DNA of 64,000 nucleotides from Anaerolineae bacterium (GTDB taxonomy: Bacteria; Chloroflexota; Anaerolineae; Aggregatilineales; Phototrophicaceae): assembly GCA_022820125.1 (NCBI GenBank), contig JAJEGA010000036.1, forward strand, positions 1-64,000, given 5' to 3'. The notes under the pieces were generated by a model, which saw only the letters and a program-made list of their open reading frames with translations, had not been told where the DNA came from and ran no database searches. Shown one piece after another: positions 24,675-33,129 of the stretch; positions within the stretch are counted from its first letter, which is position 1, and every line of letters begins with the position of its first letter. The translations under genes and the position numbers were made by a program.

Positions 24675-25730
24675 ATGCCCATTGAAATGATCCGCGTTGA
24701 TGTCGATGCGCTGGAGGCTTTCGTCCAACGCGCCTTTCTCGCCATGGGGCTAAGCCAGCGCGAAGCCGGCATCTGCGCCGCGGGATTGATGGGGAGCGAG
24801 CTGCGCTGCTTGCCCGGGCAGGGGCAGGGCGTCGCCCGCTTGACCGGCTACTACGACCGCATCACGAAGGGCTTGTACCAACCCGGCACGGCGATCGCAA
24901 TCATCAAGGAATCGCCCGCCCTGGCGCTGATTGACGCCAACATGGTGATGGGCTCGGTGGTCGGGCAAGAGGCGATGGAACTGGCTGTGGAAAAAGCTAA
25001 GACCTGCGGCATCGGCGCCGCCTTCGTCTTCAACAGCACCCACTTTGGCTCATCCGGCTTTCACGCGCGGCGGGCGCTGGAAGACGACTGCATCGGCATC
25101 GCCATCACCAACGCCGGCGCGGAGATGGCGCCCTGGGGCGGGCGCGAGCCGCGCGTCGGCACCAACCCCTGGGGCTTGGCGGCGCCAACCGGCGGCGACT
25201 TCCCGGTCGCGCTAGATATTGCGCTGACCACCGCTGGCAAGGGCATGATGCGCTGGCATGAACGTGAAGGAAAAGCGATGCCGCGCGATTGGGCGCTGAC
25301 GCCGGCGGGTGAGGAAACTGACGATCCGACCGCGGCGATGACTGGCGCGCTGCTGGGCATCGGCGAGTACAAGGGCTATGGGCTTTCGCTCTTCACCGAT
25401 GTGCTGACCGGCGTCATCACTGGCGGCGGCTTTGGCTTAGCGCCGTTTCACGATCGCTCGATCGCCAAGCTGGATGTGGCGCATACTTTCATCGCCATCG
25501 ACATCGCCTTTTTCATGCCGGTCGCCGAATTCAAGGCGCGCATGGATGCCTTCATCGCCGAGATTAAATCAAGCGCCCGGCGGCCTGGCTTCGACGAGAT
25601 TCTTGTGCCCGGCGAGATCGACCACCGGCGCGAGACCGCCTACCGGCGCGACGGCGCGCAGCTTGACGCTGACGTCTACGAAAGCCTGCGCCGATTAGCG
25701 GAAACGCTGGGGATTGAGTTTGGAATCTAG
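24675..25730 (+). CDS. Ldh family oxidoreductase (LDH2/malate dehydrogenase type)
   Basis: This 351-aa NAD(P)-dependent dehydrogenase belongs to the LDH2/MDG2 family, unrelated to classic Rossmann LDHs. Markers are 'VFNSTHFGSSGFHARRA' (catalytic His123), 'MAPWGGREPRVGTNPWGLAAPTGGDFPVALDIALTTAGKG' and 'GIGEYKGYGLSLFTDVL'. Known members oxidise (S)-2-hydroxyacids such as malate, sulfolactate or ureidoglycolate. It terminates the DUF4438-DUF4438-VOC-Ldh cluster, implying catabolism of a 2-hydroxyacid-type compound. Confidence 0.88.
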   Translation: MPIEMIRVDVDALEAFVQRAFLAMGLSQREAGICAAGLMGSELRCLPGQGQGVARLTGYYDRITKGLYQPGTAIAIIKESPALALIDANMVMGSVVGQEAMELAVEKAKTCGIGAAFVFNSTHFGSSGFHARRALEDDCIGIAITNAGAEMAPWGGREPRVGTNPWGLAAPTGGDFPVALDIALTTAGKGMMRWHEREGKAMPRDWALTPAGEETDDPTAAMTGALLGIGEYKGYGLSLFTDVLTGVITGGGFGLAPFHDRSIAKLDVAHTFIAIDIAFFMPVAEFKARMDAFIAEIKSSARRPGFDEILVPGEIDHRRETAYRRDGAQLDADVYESLRRLAETLGIEFGI

Positions 25731-25841
25731 CGCAGGTCCGTCCTGCCCAAAGCATCCGGGAGAAGGCTAGCCGCGTTTGATGAAGATTTTGCCAAGTGTA
25801 TCCGATTGACATTTATACTCTAGGCCTGATGATTCAAACCT

Positions 25842-25870
25842 TTGCAGTTACTACACTATAATAGTATTAT
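25842..25870 (+). promoter_or_regulatory. Promoter before coiled-coil gene
   Basis: TTGCAG (25842-25847) and TATTAT (25865-25870) are spaced by 17 bp in an AT-rich stretch. An alternative -10, TATAAT, is at 25868-25873. A GGAGG site precedes the ATG at 25907. Nothing else is evident in the 176-bp gap. Confidence 0.45.
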
Positions 25871-25906
25871 AATGCTTGAAATGATTTGAAAATGTGAGGA
25901 GGCGCA

Positions 25907-26128
25907 ATGGATGAGTCCCAGTTGGATGAACGCTTGAGTGCATTCGAGAAAAGGCAGCAACTGTTTATCAGCCAGCGCCTTGAATATCACTCAAAGGCCT
26001 CAAACAAGAAAATCGAGGATGTCCGAATCGAGCTAAAGAAAGACATAGCAGGCGTTCGAGAGGCTTCTGAGACTGCGCACAAAGAGATTATCGAACGGCT
26101 AGAGCGGATCGAATCTCGATTAGGCTAA
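25907..26128 (+). CDS. Small coiled-coil protein
   Basis: This 73-aa highly charged protein is predicted to be almost entirely helical with heptad spacing ('ERLSAFEKRQQLFISQRLEYHSKASNKKIEDVRIELKKDIAG', 'AHKEIIERLERIESRLG'). It has its own promoter (25842-25870), a strong GGAGG ribosome site and a downstream terminator (26257-26274), so it looks like a genuine single-gene unit. It is less GC-rich than its neighbours. No family is recognised. Confidence 0.65.
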   Translation: MDESQLDERLSAFEKRQQLFISQRLEYHSKASNKKIEDVRIELKKDIAGVREASETAHKEIIERLERIESRLG

Positions 26129-26256
26129 TTGCAGTTGCCTTTTCACACAGTATCGCCATTGGGTAATGTCCAGGCGAGTATGCTGTGTCCGGCTTCGCGA
26201 CAGGGAGAGCGGGGAGGAACATAACAGTAAATGCTATTGCCCTTCTCGCAGTAAAG

Positions 26257-26280
26257 CCCCGCTTCTCGGCGGGGTTCTGT
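26257..26280 (+). terminator. Rho-independent terminator
   Basis: CCCCGC (26257-26262) and GCGGGG (26269-26274) form a 6-bp GC stem with a 6-base loop, followed by TTCTGTTTT. The 226-bp gap 26129-26354 otherwise contains no frame I can support. A structured leader RNA cannot be excluded. Confidence 0.65.
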
Positions 26281-26354
26281 TTTCTGCAATAATGGTCTTG
26301 GTATATTGGCCCCTTTGCAATCATGAAGGGTTCAGGGAGAGATTAAACAACACC

Positions 26355-27074
26355 ATGAACACGCCAAAATCACTCGCCCGCCCACTCGCGCAGCGCGTCG
26401 CCGGGCTCGCCGATCCACGTCAACCAGCCGCCGCGACGCCCGACCTGCCCGCTTCCGTGATCGAAGCAGCGACATCGGCTCTCGATCGCGGCGAAACCCA
26501 TTACACCGACCGCCCCGGCATCCCCGAGTTCCGCGCCTGGGTCGCCGATCACCTGCGCGAGCGCTTTAATGTGAGCGTCGATCCGGCTGAAGTTACGATC
26601 ACCTGCGGCTCAACCGAAGCGCGTTACGTCTGCATGACGCTGCTGGCGGAAGCTGGCGGCAGTGTGCTCTGTCCGGGCGACAGCGGGCCGATCCGCGGCG
26701 CTTTGCATCTCGTCGGCGCGTCGGTCGTCGATTCGATACAAGACGGCATCAGCCTGCTTTACATTACACCCGATGTCTATCGCGAAACCAGCGTAGAACT
26801 GCTGCAGCGCGCGGAAGAAACGGACTGGTGGATCGTCTACGATCTCAGCTTCGCCAAGACGGATCCGCCCTTTCATCCGGCGCAGAATCCAAAGCTGGCT
26901 TCCCGCGTGATCACGATTAACTCTTTGTCGGATCAGCTGGCCGGCTGGCGGCTGGGCTGGATGGCTGGCTCGGAAATGGCGCTGCGGCTGCGCGCGGGCA
27001 AGCAAGCCATCACCATCTGCACAACCGCCGTCTCGCAGTGGGCGGGGCTGGAATGGCTGAGGTCAGCAGAATGA
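26355..27074 (+). CDS. Degenerate aminotransferase class I/II-like protein without catalytic lysine
   Basis: This 239-aa protein is clearly related to fold-type I aminotransferases ('THYTDRPGIPEFRAWVADHL', 'VTITCGSTEARYVCMTLLAE', 'LAGWRLGWMAG', 'AVSQWAGL'). It is, however, about 160 residues shorter than the intact enzyme encoded next. The expected PLP lysine ('FSKTYAMTGWR' in the neighbour) is replaced by Asp193 in 'SLSDQLAGWR', the 'NPTG' segment is missing, and the protein ends right after 'SQWAGL', lacking the small domain. It cannot form the PLP Schiff base. It overlaps the intact gene by 4 bp, so they are co-translated. A structural or regulatory partner role is possible, or slow decay. 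Confidence 0.72.
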   Translation: MNTPKSLARPLAQRVAGLADPRQPAAATPDLPASVIEAATSALDRGETHYTDRPGIPEFRAWVADHLRERFNVSVDPAEVTITCGSTEARYVCMTLLAEAGGSVLCPGDSGPIRGALHLVGASVVDSIQDGISLLYITPDVYRETSVELLQRAEETDWWIVYDLSFAKTDPPFHPAQNPKLASRVITINSLSDQLAGWRLGWMAGSEMALRLRAGKQAITICTTAVSQWAGLEWLRSAE

Positions 27075-28255
27075 CCATTCAAGCGAATCCCAACATCCCC
27101 GACGAAGTCCGCGCCGTCGCTGCTGACGGGACGCAACTGCGCTACGCCCTGATGGGGATGGCGCGCGCAATGGACAACGTCATCGCCTTGGGGCGCGGCG
27201 ACCCCGACCTGGATACGCCGCCGCACATTGTCGCGGCAGCCAAAGCCGCTATCCGCGCTGGGCGCAGCGGTCCGACGCCGGTCAAGGGCATGGAGGAGCT
27301 GCGCGCCGCCATCGCCGAGCACATGCACGAGGTCAACGGTCTGCCTGTCGCCGCCGACAATGTGATGGTCACCACCGGCGGGCAAGAAGGGCTCTTCCTG
27401 GCGATACAGGCGCTGATCGACCCGGGCGATGAAATCCTGGTGCCCGATCCCCGTTACAGCTCGTATGACGATGCGATCAGTCGCGCCGGTGGCGTCATGG
27501 TTTCCGTGCCTACCAATCGCGATGATGCTTTCAATCTGGAAGCGGAAGCGGTCGAAGCCGCGATTACGCCGGCGAGCAAGGCGCTGCTCATCGTCACGCC
27601 GAGCAATCCAACCGCTGGCATCGTCACCGAAGATCGGCTGCGCGCCATCGCCGATGTCGCCATCCGCCACAACCTGATCATCATCGTTGATGAAATCTAC
27701 GGCAAGATCGTCTACCCGCCCTGGCGGCATTTCAGCATTGGGTCGCTGCCCGGCATGGCCGAGCGCACGATTACGCTGGACGCCTTCTCCAAGACCTACG
27801 CCATGACCGGCTGGCGCTGTGGTTACGCCGCCGCGCCGGCGGATGTCATCGACGCGATGGCGCGCATCAAGCAGGTTACCACCGGTCCGGTCGCCACCGT
27901 TTCGCAGTGGGCGGGCTTGGCTGCCATCAGCGGGCCGCAAGACTGCGTCGCCGATTATCTCAAGATTTACAGCGAGCGGCGCGCGGTCTTGCTGGATGGC
28001 TTGGATCGCATGGGCTTCGCTTATGGCGAGCCTCGCGGCGGTTTATTCGTCTGGGCGGATTGCTCGGCGACGGGCATCCACGCGACCGAACTGTCTTACC
28101 TGCTGCTGAAGGAGGGGCGAGTGCTCGTCTTCCCGGGAACCGCCTTCGGCGAGCGCTGGCGGGAATATGTGCGCATCACCATGCTTGAGCCAATCGACAC
28201 TTTGCGCGAAGCGGTCGAACGCATGCTGCCGGTGCTAGCGCGTTACGGGCTGTGA
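27071..28255 (+). CDS. PLP-dependent aminotransferase class I/II
   Basis: This 394-aa enzyme has the complete aminotransferase set: 'TTGGQEGLFLAIQALIDPGDEIL', 'LIVTPSNPTAGIV' (~175-187), 'DEIYGKIVY' (PLP-contact Asp and Tyr), 'DAFSKTYAMTGWRCGY' with PLP Lys241, and the C-terminal 'REYVRITM' carboxylate-binding Arg. It resembles aspartate/aromatic-type transaminases; the substrate is not determinable. ATG 27071 overlaps the stop of the degenerate paralogue upstream. Upstream in-frame starts would lie inside that gene. Confidence 0.9.
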   Translation: MTIQANPNIPDEVRAVAADGTQLRYALMGMARAMDNVIALGRGDPDLDTPPHIVAAAKAAIRAGRSGPTPVKGMEELRAAIAEHMHEVNGLPVAADNVMVTTGGQEGLFLAIQALIDPGDEILVPDPRYSSYDDAISRAGGVMVSVPTNRDDAFNLEAEAVEAAITPASKALLIVTPSNPTAGIVTEDRLRAIADVAIRHNLIIIVDEIYGKIVYPPWRHFSIGSLPGMAERTITLDAFSKTYAMTGWRCGYAAAPADVIDAMARIKQVTTGPVATVSQWAGLAAISGPQDCVADYLKIYSERRAVLLDGLDRMGFAYGEPRGGLFVWADCSATGIHATELSYLLLKEGRVLVFPGTAFGERWREYVRITMLEPIDTLREAVERMLPVLARYGL

Positions 28256-28347
28256 AATTGATGGTCCTACGACATTCCCGGTCCCGTTAACAGCGGCTCC
28301 GCAGGGGCTTTTCGCGGTATAGTCCGCTGGCCTATAGCGTGGCTGCA

Positions 28348-28372
28348 GGGCGAGACAAGTCTCGCCTCTACA
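28348..28372. repeat. REPIN-like unit
   Basis: One clear palindrome, GGGCGAGACAAGTCTCGCC followed by TCTACA, lies in the 241-bp gap between the aminotransferase and the binding-protein gene. A degraded partner half may lie at about 28298-28316 (CCGCAGGGGCTTTTCGCGG). Confidence 0.75.
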
Positions 28373-28496
28373 GTTTTCGACAACGGCGGTTCTATGCGGT
28401 ATATTCTTGGCAGTCGCCGCATGTGCGAGAAAGGAGCGCGAATCTGAAGTTTGCTTACTATCGTCAGACATTAGCAATCTGCTTAGGAGTAACAAC

Positions 28497-30143
28497 ATGA
28501 ATAAGAAAATCCCATTGCTGCTGTCACTGCTGCTAATCGTCGTCCTCGGGCTTGTGCCCTTGATGAGCAGCGCCCAAACAGTGCCGACGCCGGATGACGA
28601 TACCCTCGTCATTGCCATCAACGGCGAGCCGGGCTCGATGGATCCGGCTCAAGTCGGCGGCTCAACCGGCGGCAGTAACTTCCGCATCATGATGCACACC
28701 TTCGCCACGCTCTACGAATTGGGGCAGGCCAGCGGCGCTATCGATCCCTACCTGGCGCACAGCTTTACCGTGTCCGAAGACGGCACCGAGTGGACCTTCC
28801 ACATGCACGAAGGTTTGACCTGCGACGATGGCGAGCCTTTGACAGCTGAAGACGCCGCCTACAGCTTCAACCGCATGGCCGACCCGGCCAACGGCTTCAC
28901 TGGCAACTCGGCTGGCTTCGTTGTCGCCTCGACCGGCTTTGTCGAAGCGCGCGCCGACAGCGAGCTGGATGTCACCATCGTCGCCAGGAAGCCGCAGAAC
29001 CGCGCCATGCGCCTGGGCTTGTACTCGGAGGTTTTGGTCCACTGCAAGGACTCCTACGAAGCGATGTCGTTTGAAGAAGCGGCGCGCAATGTAGTCGGCA
29101 GCGGTCCCTATTCCTTGGCTGAATGGGTGCCCGGCGAATACATGAGCTTGAAAGCGGTCGAAGGCTTTGGTCTGCGTCCGCAGGGTTTTGAAAATCTGGT
29201 TTGGCGCTTCATCCCCGAGCCGTCAACGGCCGTGGCGGAAGTCATCACCGGCAATGTCGACATCTACAAAGAATTCCCGGCGAATCAAGCCGATGCCATC
29301 CGCAATTCTGGCATGGCGGAAGCGCGTTTCTTCCCCGGCACCACCCGCACCTACATCGGCTTCAACCTGAACCCGGACGCGCCCTTCCGCGTCGAAAACC
29401 CCGACGATGTTGGCGCCCAAGCCATCATGAGGACCGATGTGCGCGTGGCGCTGCAATACGCCATTGACACTGACGCCATCTGCGAGAATCTGCTGCTCAC
29501 CACCTGCGTGCGCGCCACCAGCCTGGTCAACCCCAGCAACGCTGATCACCCGACGCTGGAGCCCTATCCTTATGACCCAGCCAAAGCCGAAGAATTGCTG
29601 GACGCGGCCGGCTATCCGCGCGGCGATGACGGCGTGCGCTTCTCGCTCGAGATGCCAGCGCGGCGCCTCACTGGCGCGATGGCGCCCGAAGTGGTCCTGG
29701 CGACCGCGCAGATGCTCACCGATGTCGGCGTTCAGACCGAAGCCATCTTCCAGGAATCGGGCGACTGGGTGGCAGCGCTGATCACCCATGACTTGGGTCC
29801 CCTCTACTTCGGCCGCACCGGCGGCAGTGAATGGAGCGCCCAGTACGACATGGCGGATATCCCGGGCCACGAAGCCGGCTGCGGTGAAGCCGAGACCAAC
29901 TATACGCATTGGAACAACGATTTCTGGTGCACCGGTTGGGACACGCTGCCCTCGCTGACGGGCGACCCCGAAGCCGAGCGCGAGCTGGAAATCGCCATGC
30001 TGGAAGAGTTCTACAACGACCCGCCCTGGATCATGCTCTTCGCTGGACCGCGCACCGAAGCGGTCAGCAACCGCATCGAATATCAGTCGCGCGCGGATTA
30101 CTTCATCACTGGTTACTCCGCGATGCTTAAGGACGATATGTAG
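28497..30143 (+). CDS. Peptide/nickel-type ABC substrate-binding protein (family 5)
   Basis: This 548-aa exported protein has a signal peptide ('KIPLLLSLLLIVVLGLVPLMSSAQ') and the family-5 layout: 'LVIAINGEPGSMDPAQ', 'FTVSEDGTEWTFHMHEGLTCDDGEPLTAEDAAYSFNRM' (~100-135), 'VGSGPYSLAEWVPGEYMSL', and 'VRVALQYAIDTDAICE'. It binds oligopeptides or other small solutes, such as opines or glycosides, for the DppB/DppC-type permeases downstream. AGGAG lies 9 bp before ATG 28497. A palindrome pair separates it from the permease gene. Confidence 0.9.
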   Translation: MNKKIPLLLSLLLIVVLGLVPLMSSAQTVPTPDDDTLVIAINGEPGSMDPAQVGGSTGGSNFRIMMHTFATLYELGQASGAIDPYLAHSFTVSEDGTEWTFHMHEGLTCDDGEPLTAEDAAYSFNRMADPANGFTGNSAGFVVASTGFVEARADSELDVTIVARKPQNRAMRLGLYSEVLVHCKDSYEAMSFEEAARNVVGSGPYSLAEWVPGEYMSLKAVEGFGLRPQGFENLVWRFIPEPSTAVAEVITGNVDIYKEFPANQADAIRNSGMAEARFFPGTTRTYIGFNLNPDAPFRVENPDDVGAQAIMRTDVRVALQYAIDTDAICENLLLTTCVRATSLVNPSNADHPTLEPYPYDPAKAEELLDAAGYPRGDDGVRFSLEMPARRLTGAMAPEVVLATAQMLTDVGVQTEAIFQESGDWVAALITHDLGPLYFGRTGGSEWSAQYDMADIPGHEAGCGEAETNYTHWNNDFWCTGWDTLPSLTGDPEAERELEIAMLEEFYNDPPWIMLFAGPRTEAVSNRIEYQSRADYFITGYSAMLKDDM

Positions 30144-30166
30144 GGGACAGCCCGCGGGGTTAGTCC

Positions 30167-30237
30167 GTAGGGGTCAGTCATTGGCTGACCCGTATGTAAG
30201 AAACTGTTTTGTGGGCGACCCAGTGGGTCGCCCCTAC
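30167..30237. repeat. REPIN-like palindrome pair between binding-protein and permease genes
   Basis: Units are at 30167-30191 (GTAGGGGTCAGTCATTGG, then CTGACCC) and 30213-30237 (GGGCGACCCAGTGGGTCGCC, then CCTACA). In the first, the usual GGCGAC stem is replaced by GGGTCAG, with the opposite arm changed to CTGACCC, so pairing is kept. A further degraded unit precedes it at about 30139. It lies inside the transporter operon. Confidence 0.85.
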
Positions 30238-30278
30238 AGGTATGACAATGGGCCGCCTTTAGGCGGGGTTGCTCCCCC

Positions 30279-31256
30279 ATGCACAAATACATCATTCGCC
30301 GGCTGCTGCTCACCGTTGTCGTGATCCTCGGGGTCACGCTTTTGACCTTCTTATCCATCCACATGTCCGGCGATCCCACCTTCTTTTACGTCAGCGAACG
30401 CGCCAGCGCCGAAGAGCGCCAGGCAGCGCGCGAGCGGCTCGGCTTCGACCGGCCGCTGCACATACAATATTTGGATTTCATCGTCAATCTGGCGCGCGGC
30501 GATACCGGCAATTCGCTTACGCATCGGGTGCCCGCCTTCGATGTCGTCATGGAGCGCATGCCAGCCACGCTGGAATTGACCATCGGCGGCTTTCTGCTGT
30601 CGACGATTGTGGCTTTTCCGATAGGCGTATTGGCGGCGACGCGCCGCGGCACCATGACCGATGGCACCTTGATGCTGGGCGCGATGCTGGGGCAATCGAT
30701 GCCGAGCTTCTGGCTGGGCTTGATGTTCATATTGTTTTTCGCCGTCACGCTGCGCTGGATGCCGGTGTCGGGGCACGTGGCTTTTCTCAAACCGCTCTTC
30801 GAGGGTCGGATCGACGAGGCGCTGACCAACCTGCCCGAAGCCATCCGTTATATGCTCATGCCAATGGTGGCGGTATCCGTTTATTCGATTTCCCGCAACT
30901 CCCGCCTTATTCGCTCGGCCGTCTTGGAGGTGTTGCGGCAAGATTATGTCGTTACCGCGCGCGCCAAAGGCTTAAACGAGCGCGCGGTGATGATCCGCCA
31001 CGCCATCCGCAACGCGCTCATCCCGATCGTGACTGTGCTGGCGCTGCAATTCGCCTTCCTCTTAAATGGCGTCATTGTTGTCGAGACCGTCTTTTCCTGG
31101 CCCGGCGTCGGGCGCCTGGTTTTTGACGCGGTCAATCAGCGCGATGTGCCGCTGGTGATGACGGCGGTCGTCTTGTTGTCGTTCTTATTCGTCGGCGCCA
31201 ACTTGATTGCCGACCTGCTTTATGGCTTCCTTGATCCGCGTATCCGGTTGGAATGA
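30279..31256 (+). CDS. ABC transporter permease (DppB-type)
   Basis: This 325-aa inner-membrane permease has the DppB N-terminal helix ('YIIRRLLLTVVVILGVTLLTFL'), a soluble loop with 'LGFDRPLHIQYLDFI', five further helices and the coupling motif 'RQDYVVTARAKGLNERAVMIRHAIRNALIP' (~225-254). With the next gene it forms the channel of the peptide-type importer. ATPase genes (DppD and DppF) are absent from this operon, so the complex must borrow ATPases encoded elsewhere. Confidence 0.92.
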   Translation: MHKYIIRRLLLTVVVILGVTLLTFLSIHMSGDPTFFYVSERASAEERQAARERLGFDRPLHIQYLDFIVNLARGDTGNSLTHRVPAFDVVMERMPATLELTIGGFLLSTIVAFPIGVLAATRRGTMTDGTLMLGAMLGQSMPSFWLGLMFILFFAVTLRWMPVSGHVAFLKPLFEGRIDEALTNLPEAIRYMLMPMVAVSVYSISRNSRLIRSAVLEVLRQDYVVTARAKGLNERAVMIRHAIRNALIPIVTVLALQFAFLLNGVIVVETVFSWPGVGRLVFDAVNQRDVPLVMTAVVLLSFLFVGANLIADLLYGFLDPRIRLE

Positions 31257-31266
31257 GCGAACATCA

Positions 31267-32232
31267 ATGAGCGCCTCTCCCGACCCCAAGACCGCTAAAA
31301 GCGCCGGTCGCGTTTCCTCCCTTGATTTTCAGATCGAGGAAATGTACGAGCCGCAGTCCTTCAAGCGGCGCGCTATAACCAGCATGGTTCAGGCGCGTTA
31401 TCCGGTGGTCGCCGTTATTTTCCTTGCGCTGATTGCGCTTTGCGCGGTATTCGCCACCCAGTTGGCGCCAAAAGACCCCAACCGCATCGAGATTTTCGAT
31501 ACGCTCAAGCCGCCGTTCAGCACCAATCGGCAGGGCGAAATGGAGTACATACTGGGCACCGATTCCACCGGGCGCGATGTGCTCTCGCGGGTGGTATATG
31601 GCGCGCGGATTTCCTTCTTCGTCGGCTTGGCTGCTGTCGGGCTCGGTGGCGGCGCCGGCACGATCCTGGGGCTGACGGCTGGCTACCTCGGCGGCCGCGT
31701 CGATGATGTCATCATGCGCCTGGCTGATATTCAACTGGCTTACCCGTTCATCCTCTTCGCCATCATGATGCTGACGATCCTGGGAGAAGGCGTTTTGAAC
31801 TTGATCCTGGTTTTGGGGATCGGACAGTGGGTGACCTACGCGCGCATCGCCCGCGCCGAGACGCTGGTGCAGCGCGAGCGCGAATTCGTCGAAGCGGTGC
31901 GCGCCCTGGGCGCGACTGAATGGCGCATCATGTTCCGCACTATCCTGCCCAATATCCTGACGCCGCTAATCGTCATCGCCTCCTTCAACGTCGCTGGCGT
32001 TATATTGTCCGAAGCATCGCTCTCCTTCCTCGGTCTGGGTGTGCCCGAAAGCGTGCCCACCTGGGGCGCGATGCTGGCAAACAGCCGCAATCAATTGTTG
32101 AGCGGGTCTTGGTGGCTGGCAGTCTTTCCGGGTTTGGCGATCATGTTCACGGTGGTGTCGCTTAACATCCTCGGCGATTGGCTGCGCGATTTTCTGGATC
32201 CGCGTTTGCGCGGTTCGGGTCAAGGCTTATGA
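31267..32232 (+). CDS. ABC transporter permease (DppC-type)
   Basis: This 321-aa permease has a DppC-type N-terminal domain followed by a first helix ('YPVVAVIFLALIALCAVFATQL'), the 'HxLGTDxxGRDVLSR'-like block 'YILGTDSTGRDVLSRVVYGAR' (~95-115), and the coupling motif 'REFVEAVRALGATEWRIMFRTILPN' (~205-230). ATG 31267 lies 10 bp after the previous stop. Its own stop overlaps the SDR gene (ATGA), so the SDR is part of this operon. Confidence 0.91.
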   Translation: MSASPDPKTAKSAGRVSSLDFQIEEMYEPQSFKRRAITSMVQARYPVVAVIFLALIALCAVFATQLAPKDPNRIEIFDTLKPPFSTNRQGEMEYILGTDSTGRDVLSRVVYGARISFFVGLAAVGLGGGAGTILGLTAGYLGGRVDDVIMRLADIQLAYPFILFAIMMLTILGEGVLNLILVLGIGQWVTYARIARAETLVQREREFVEAVRALGATEWRIMFRTILPNILTPLIVIASFNVAGVILSEASLSFLGLGVPESVPTWGAMLANSRNQLLSGSWWLAVFPGLAIMFTVVSLNILGDWLRDFLDPRLRGSGQGL

Positions 32233-32972
32233 GCGAGAAGTTGCAAGGGCAGGTCGCGGTCGTCACTGGCGCGGCGCAAGGGCTGGGTTACGCGATCGCC
32301 AAGGCTTACGTTGGCGAAGGCATGAAAGTCGCTCTGCTGGATATCCGAGGCGATATCCTGCAAGAAGTCGCTGCCGAGCTCAAGGATGCCGGCGGCGACG
32401 CCCTGCCGATCACCGTAGACCTGTCCGACGCTGGCGATACCCAAGCGGCTATCGACGCTGTGCTTGCGCAGTATGGAACGCCGCGCGCGCTCGTCCATAA
32501 CGCCGCCCTGCTCATCACCCGTTCCATGCTGGAGATTACGCTCGAACAGTGGCAGCGCGAGATCAACATTATCTTGCAAGCCGCCTTCATCTTGAGCAAA
32601 GCGGTCTGGAAACCGATGATCGACGCCGGCGGCGGCAGCATCGTTTACCTCTCGTCCGGCTCAGGCTATAAAGGTTTCATTGAAGAAGTCGCCTACAACC
32701 CGGGCAAACACGGCATTGAAGGCTTGATGAAATGCCTGGCGCTTGAAGGGGCGGAACATAACATCGCCGTCAACGCGGCCACGCCCGGCGCCCCGATCAA
32801 CACACCCATGTCCGATTCAAACTACACCGAGGCGCAGAAAAAGCGCTGGGTAGACCCCGCCATGCTGGCGCCGGCATTCGTCATGCTGGCGGAACAAGAC
32901 GGCTCGGGTCTCACAGGTCATCGCGTCGCCGCCCGCGCGGATGGCAAATGGGATGCGATTGACTTGCTGTAG
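32229..32972 (+). CDS. SDR-family oxidoreductase
   Basis: This 247-aa classical short-chain dehydrogenase has 'VTGAAQGLGYAIAKAY' (~10-25), 'HNAALL', a catalytic Ser in 'YLSSGSGYKG', and Tyr/Lys in 'YNPGKHGIEGL'. It uses NAD(P) to oxidise or reduce an alcohol or ketone, probably on the compound imported by the transporter to which it is translationally coupled (4-bp overlap). The substrate is unknown. Confidence 0.86.
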   Translation: MSEKLQGQVAVVTGAAQGLGYAIAKAYVGEGMKVALLDIRGDILQEVAAELKDAGGDALPITVDLSDAGDTQAAIDAVLAQYGTPRALVHNAALLITRSMLEITLEQWQREINIILQAAFILSKAVWKPMIDAGGGSIVYLSSGSGYKGFIEEVAYNPGKHGIEGLMKCLALEGAEHNIAVNAATPGAPINTPMSDSNYTEAQKKRWVDPAMLAPAFVMLAEQDGSGLTGHRVAARADGKWDAIDLL

Positions 32973-32987
32973 CTGTGCAGCGACGGG

Positions 32988-33064
32988 TGTAGAGGCGTTT
33001 CGCTGAAACGCCCACGCGAATTCGGGATAACAATATATGGGCGTCTCGGCGAGACGCCCCTACA
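32988..33064. repeat. REPIN-like palindrome pair, GTTTC/GTCTC stem variants
   Basis: Units are at 32988-33013 (TGTAGAGGCGTTTCGCTGAA, then ACGCCC) and 33039-33064 (GGGCGTCTCGGCGAGACGCC, then CCTACA). Both stems carry paired substitutions relative to the commoner GGCGAC form, so structure is conserved while sequence changes. Confidence 0.85.
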
Positions 33065-33129
33065 GTTTTCATTGCGAGTACGTTTAATACACGAGTACGT
33101 TCAATACAAATGAGTCACAGAGGAAAACG

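Noticed and set aside
26129..26354. Possible small structured RNA before the degenerate aminotransferase
   Set aside because: Only one hairpin, interpretable as the terminator of the coiled-coil gene, is evident. I cannot match the remainder to a known RNA class.
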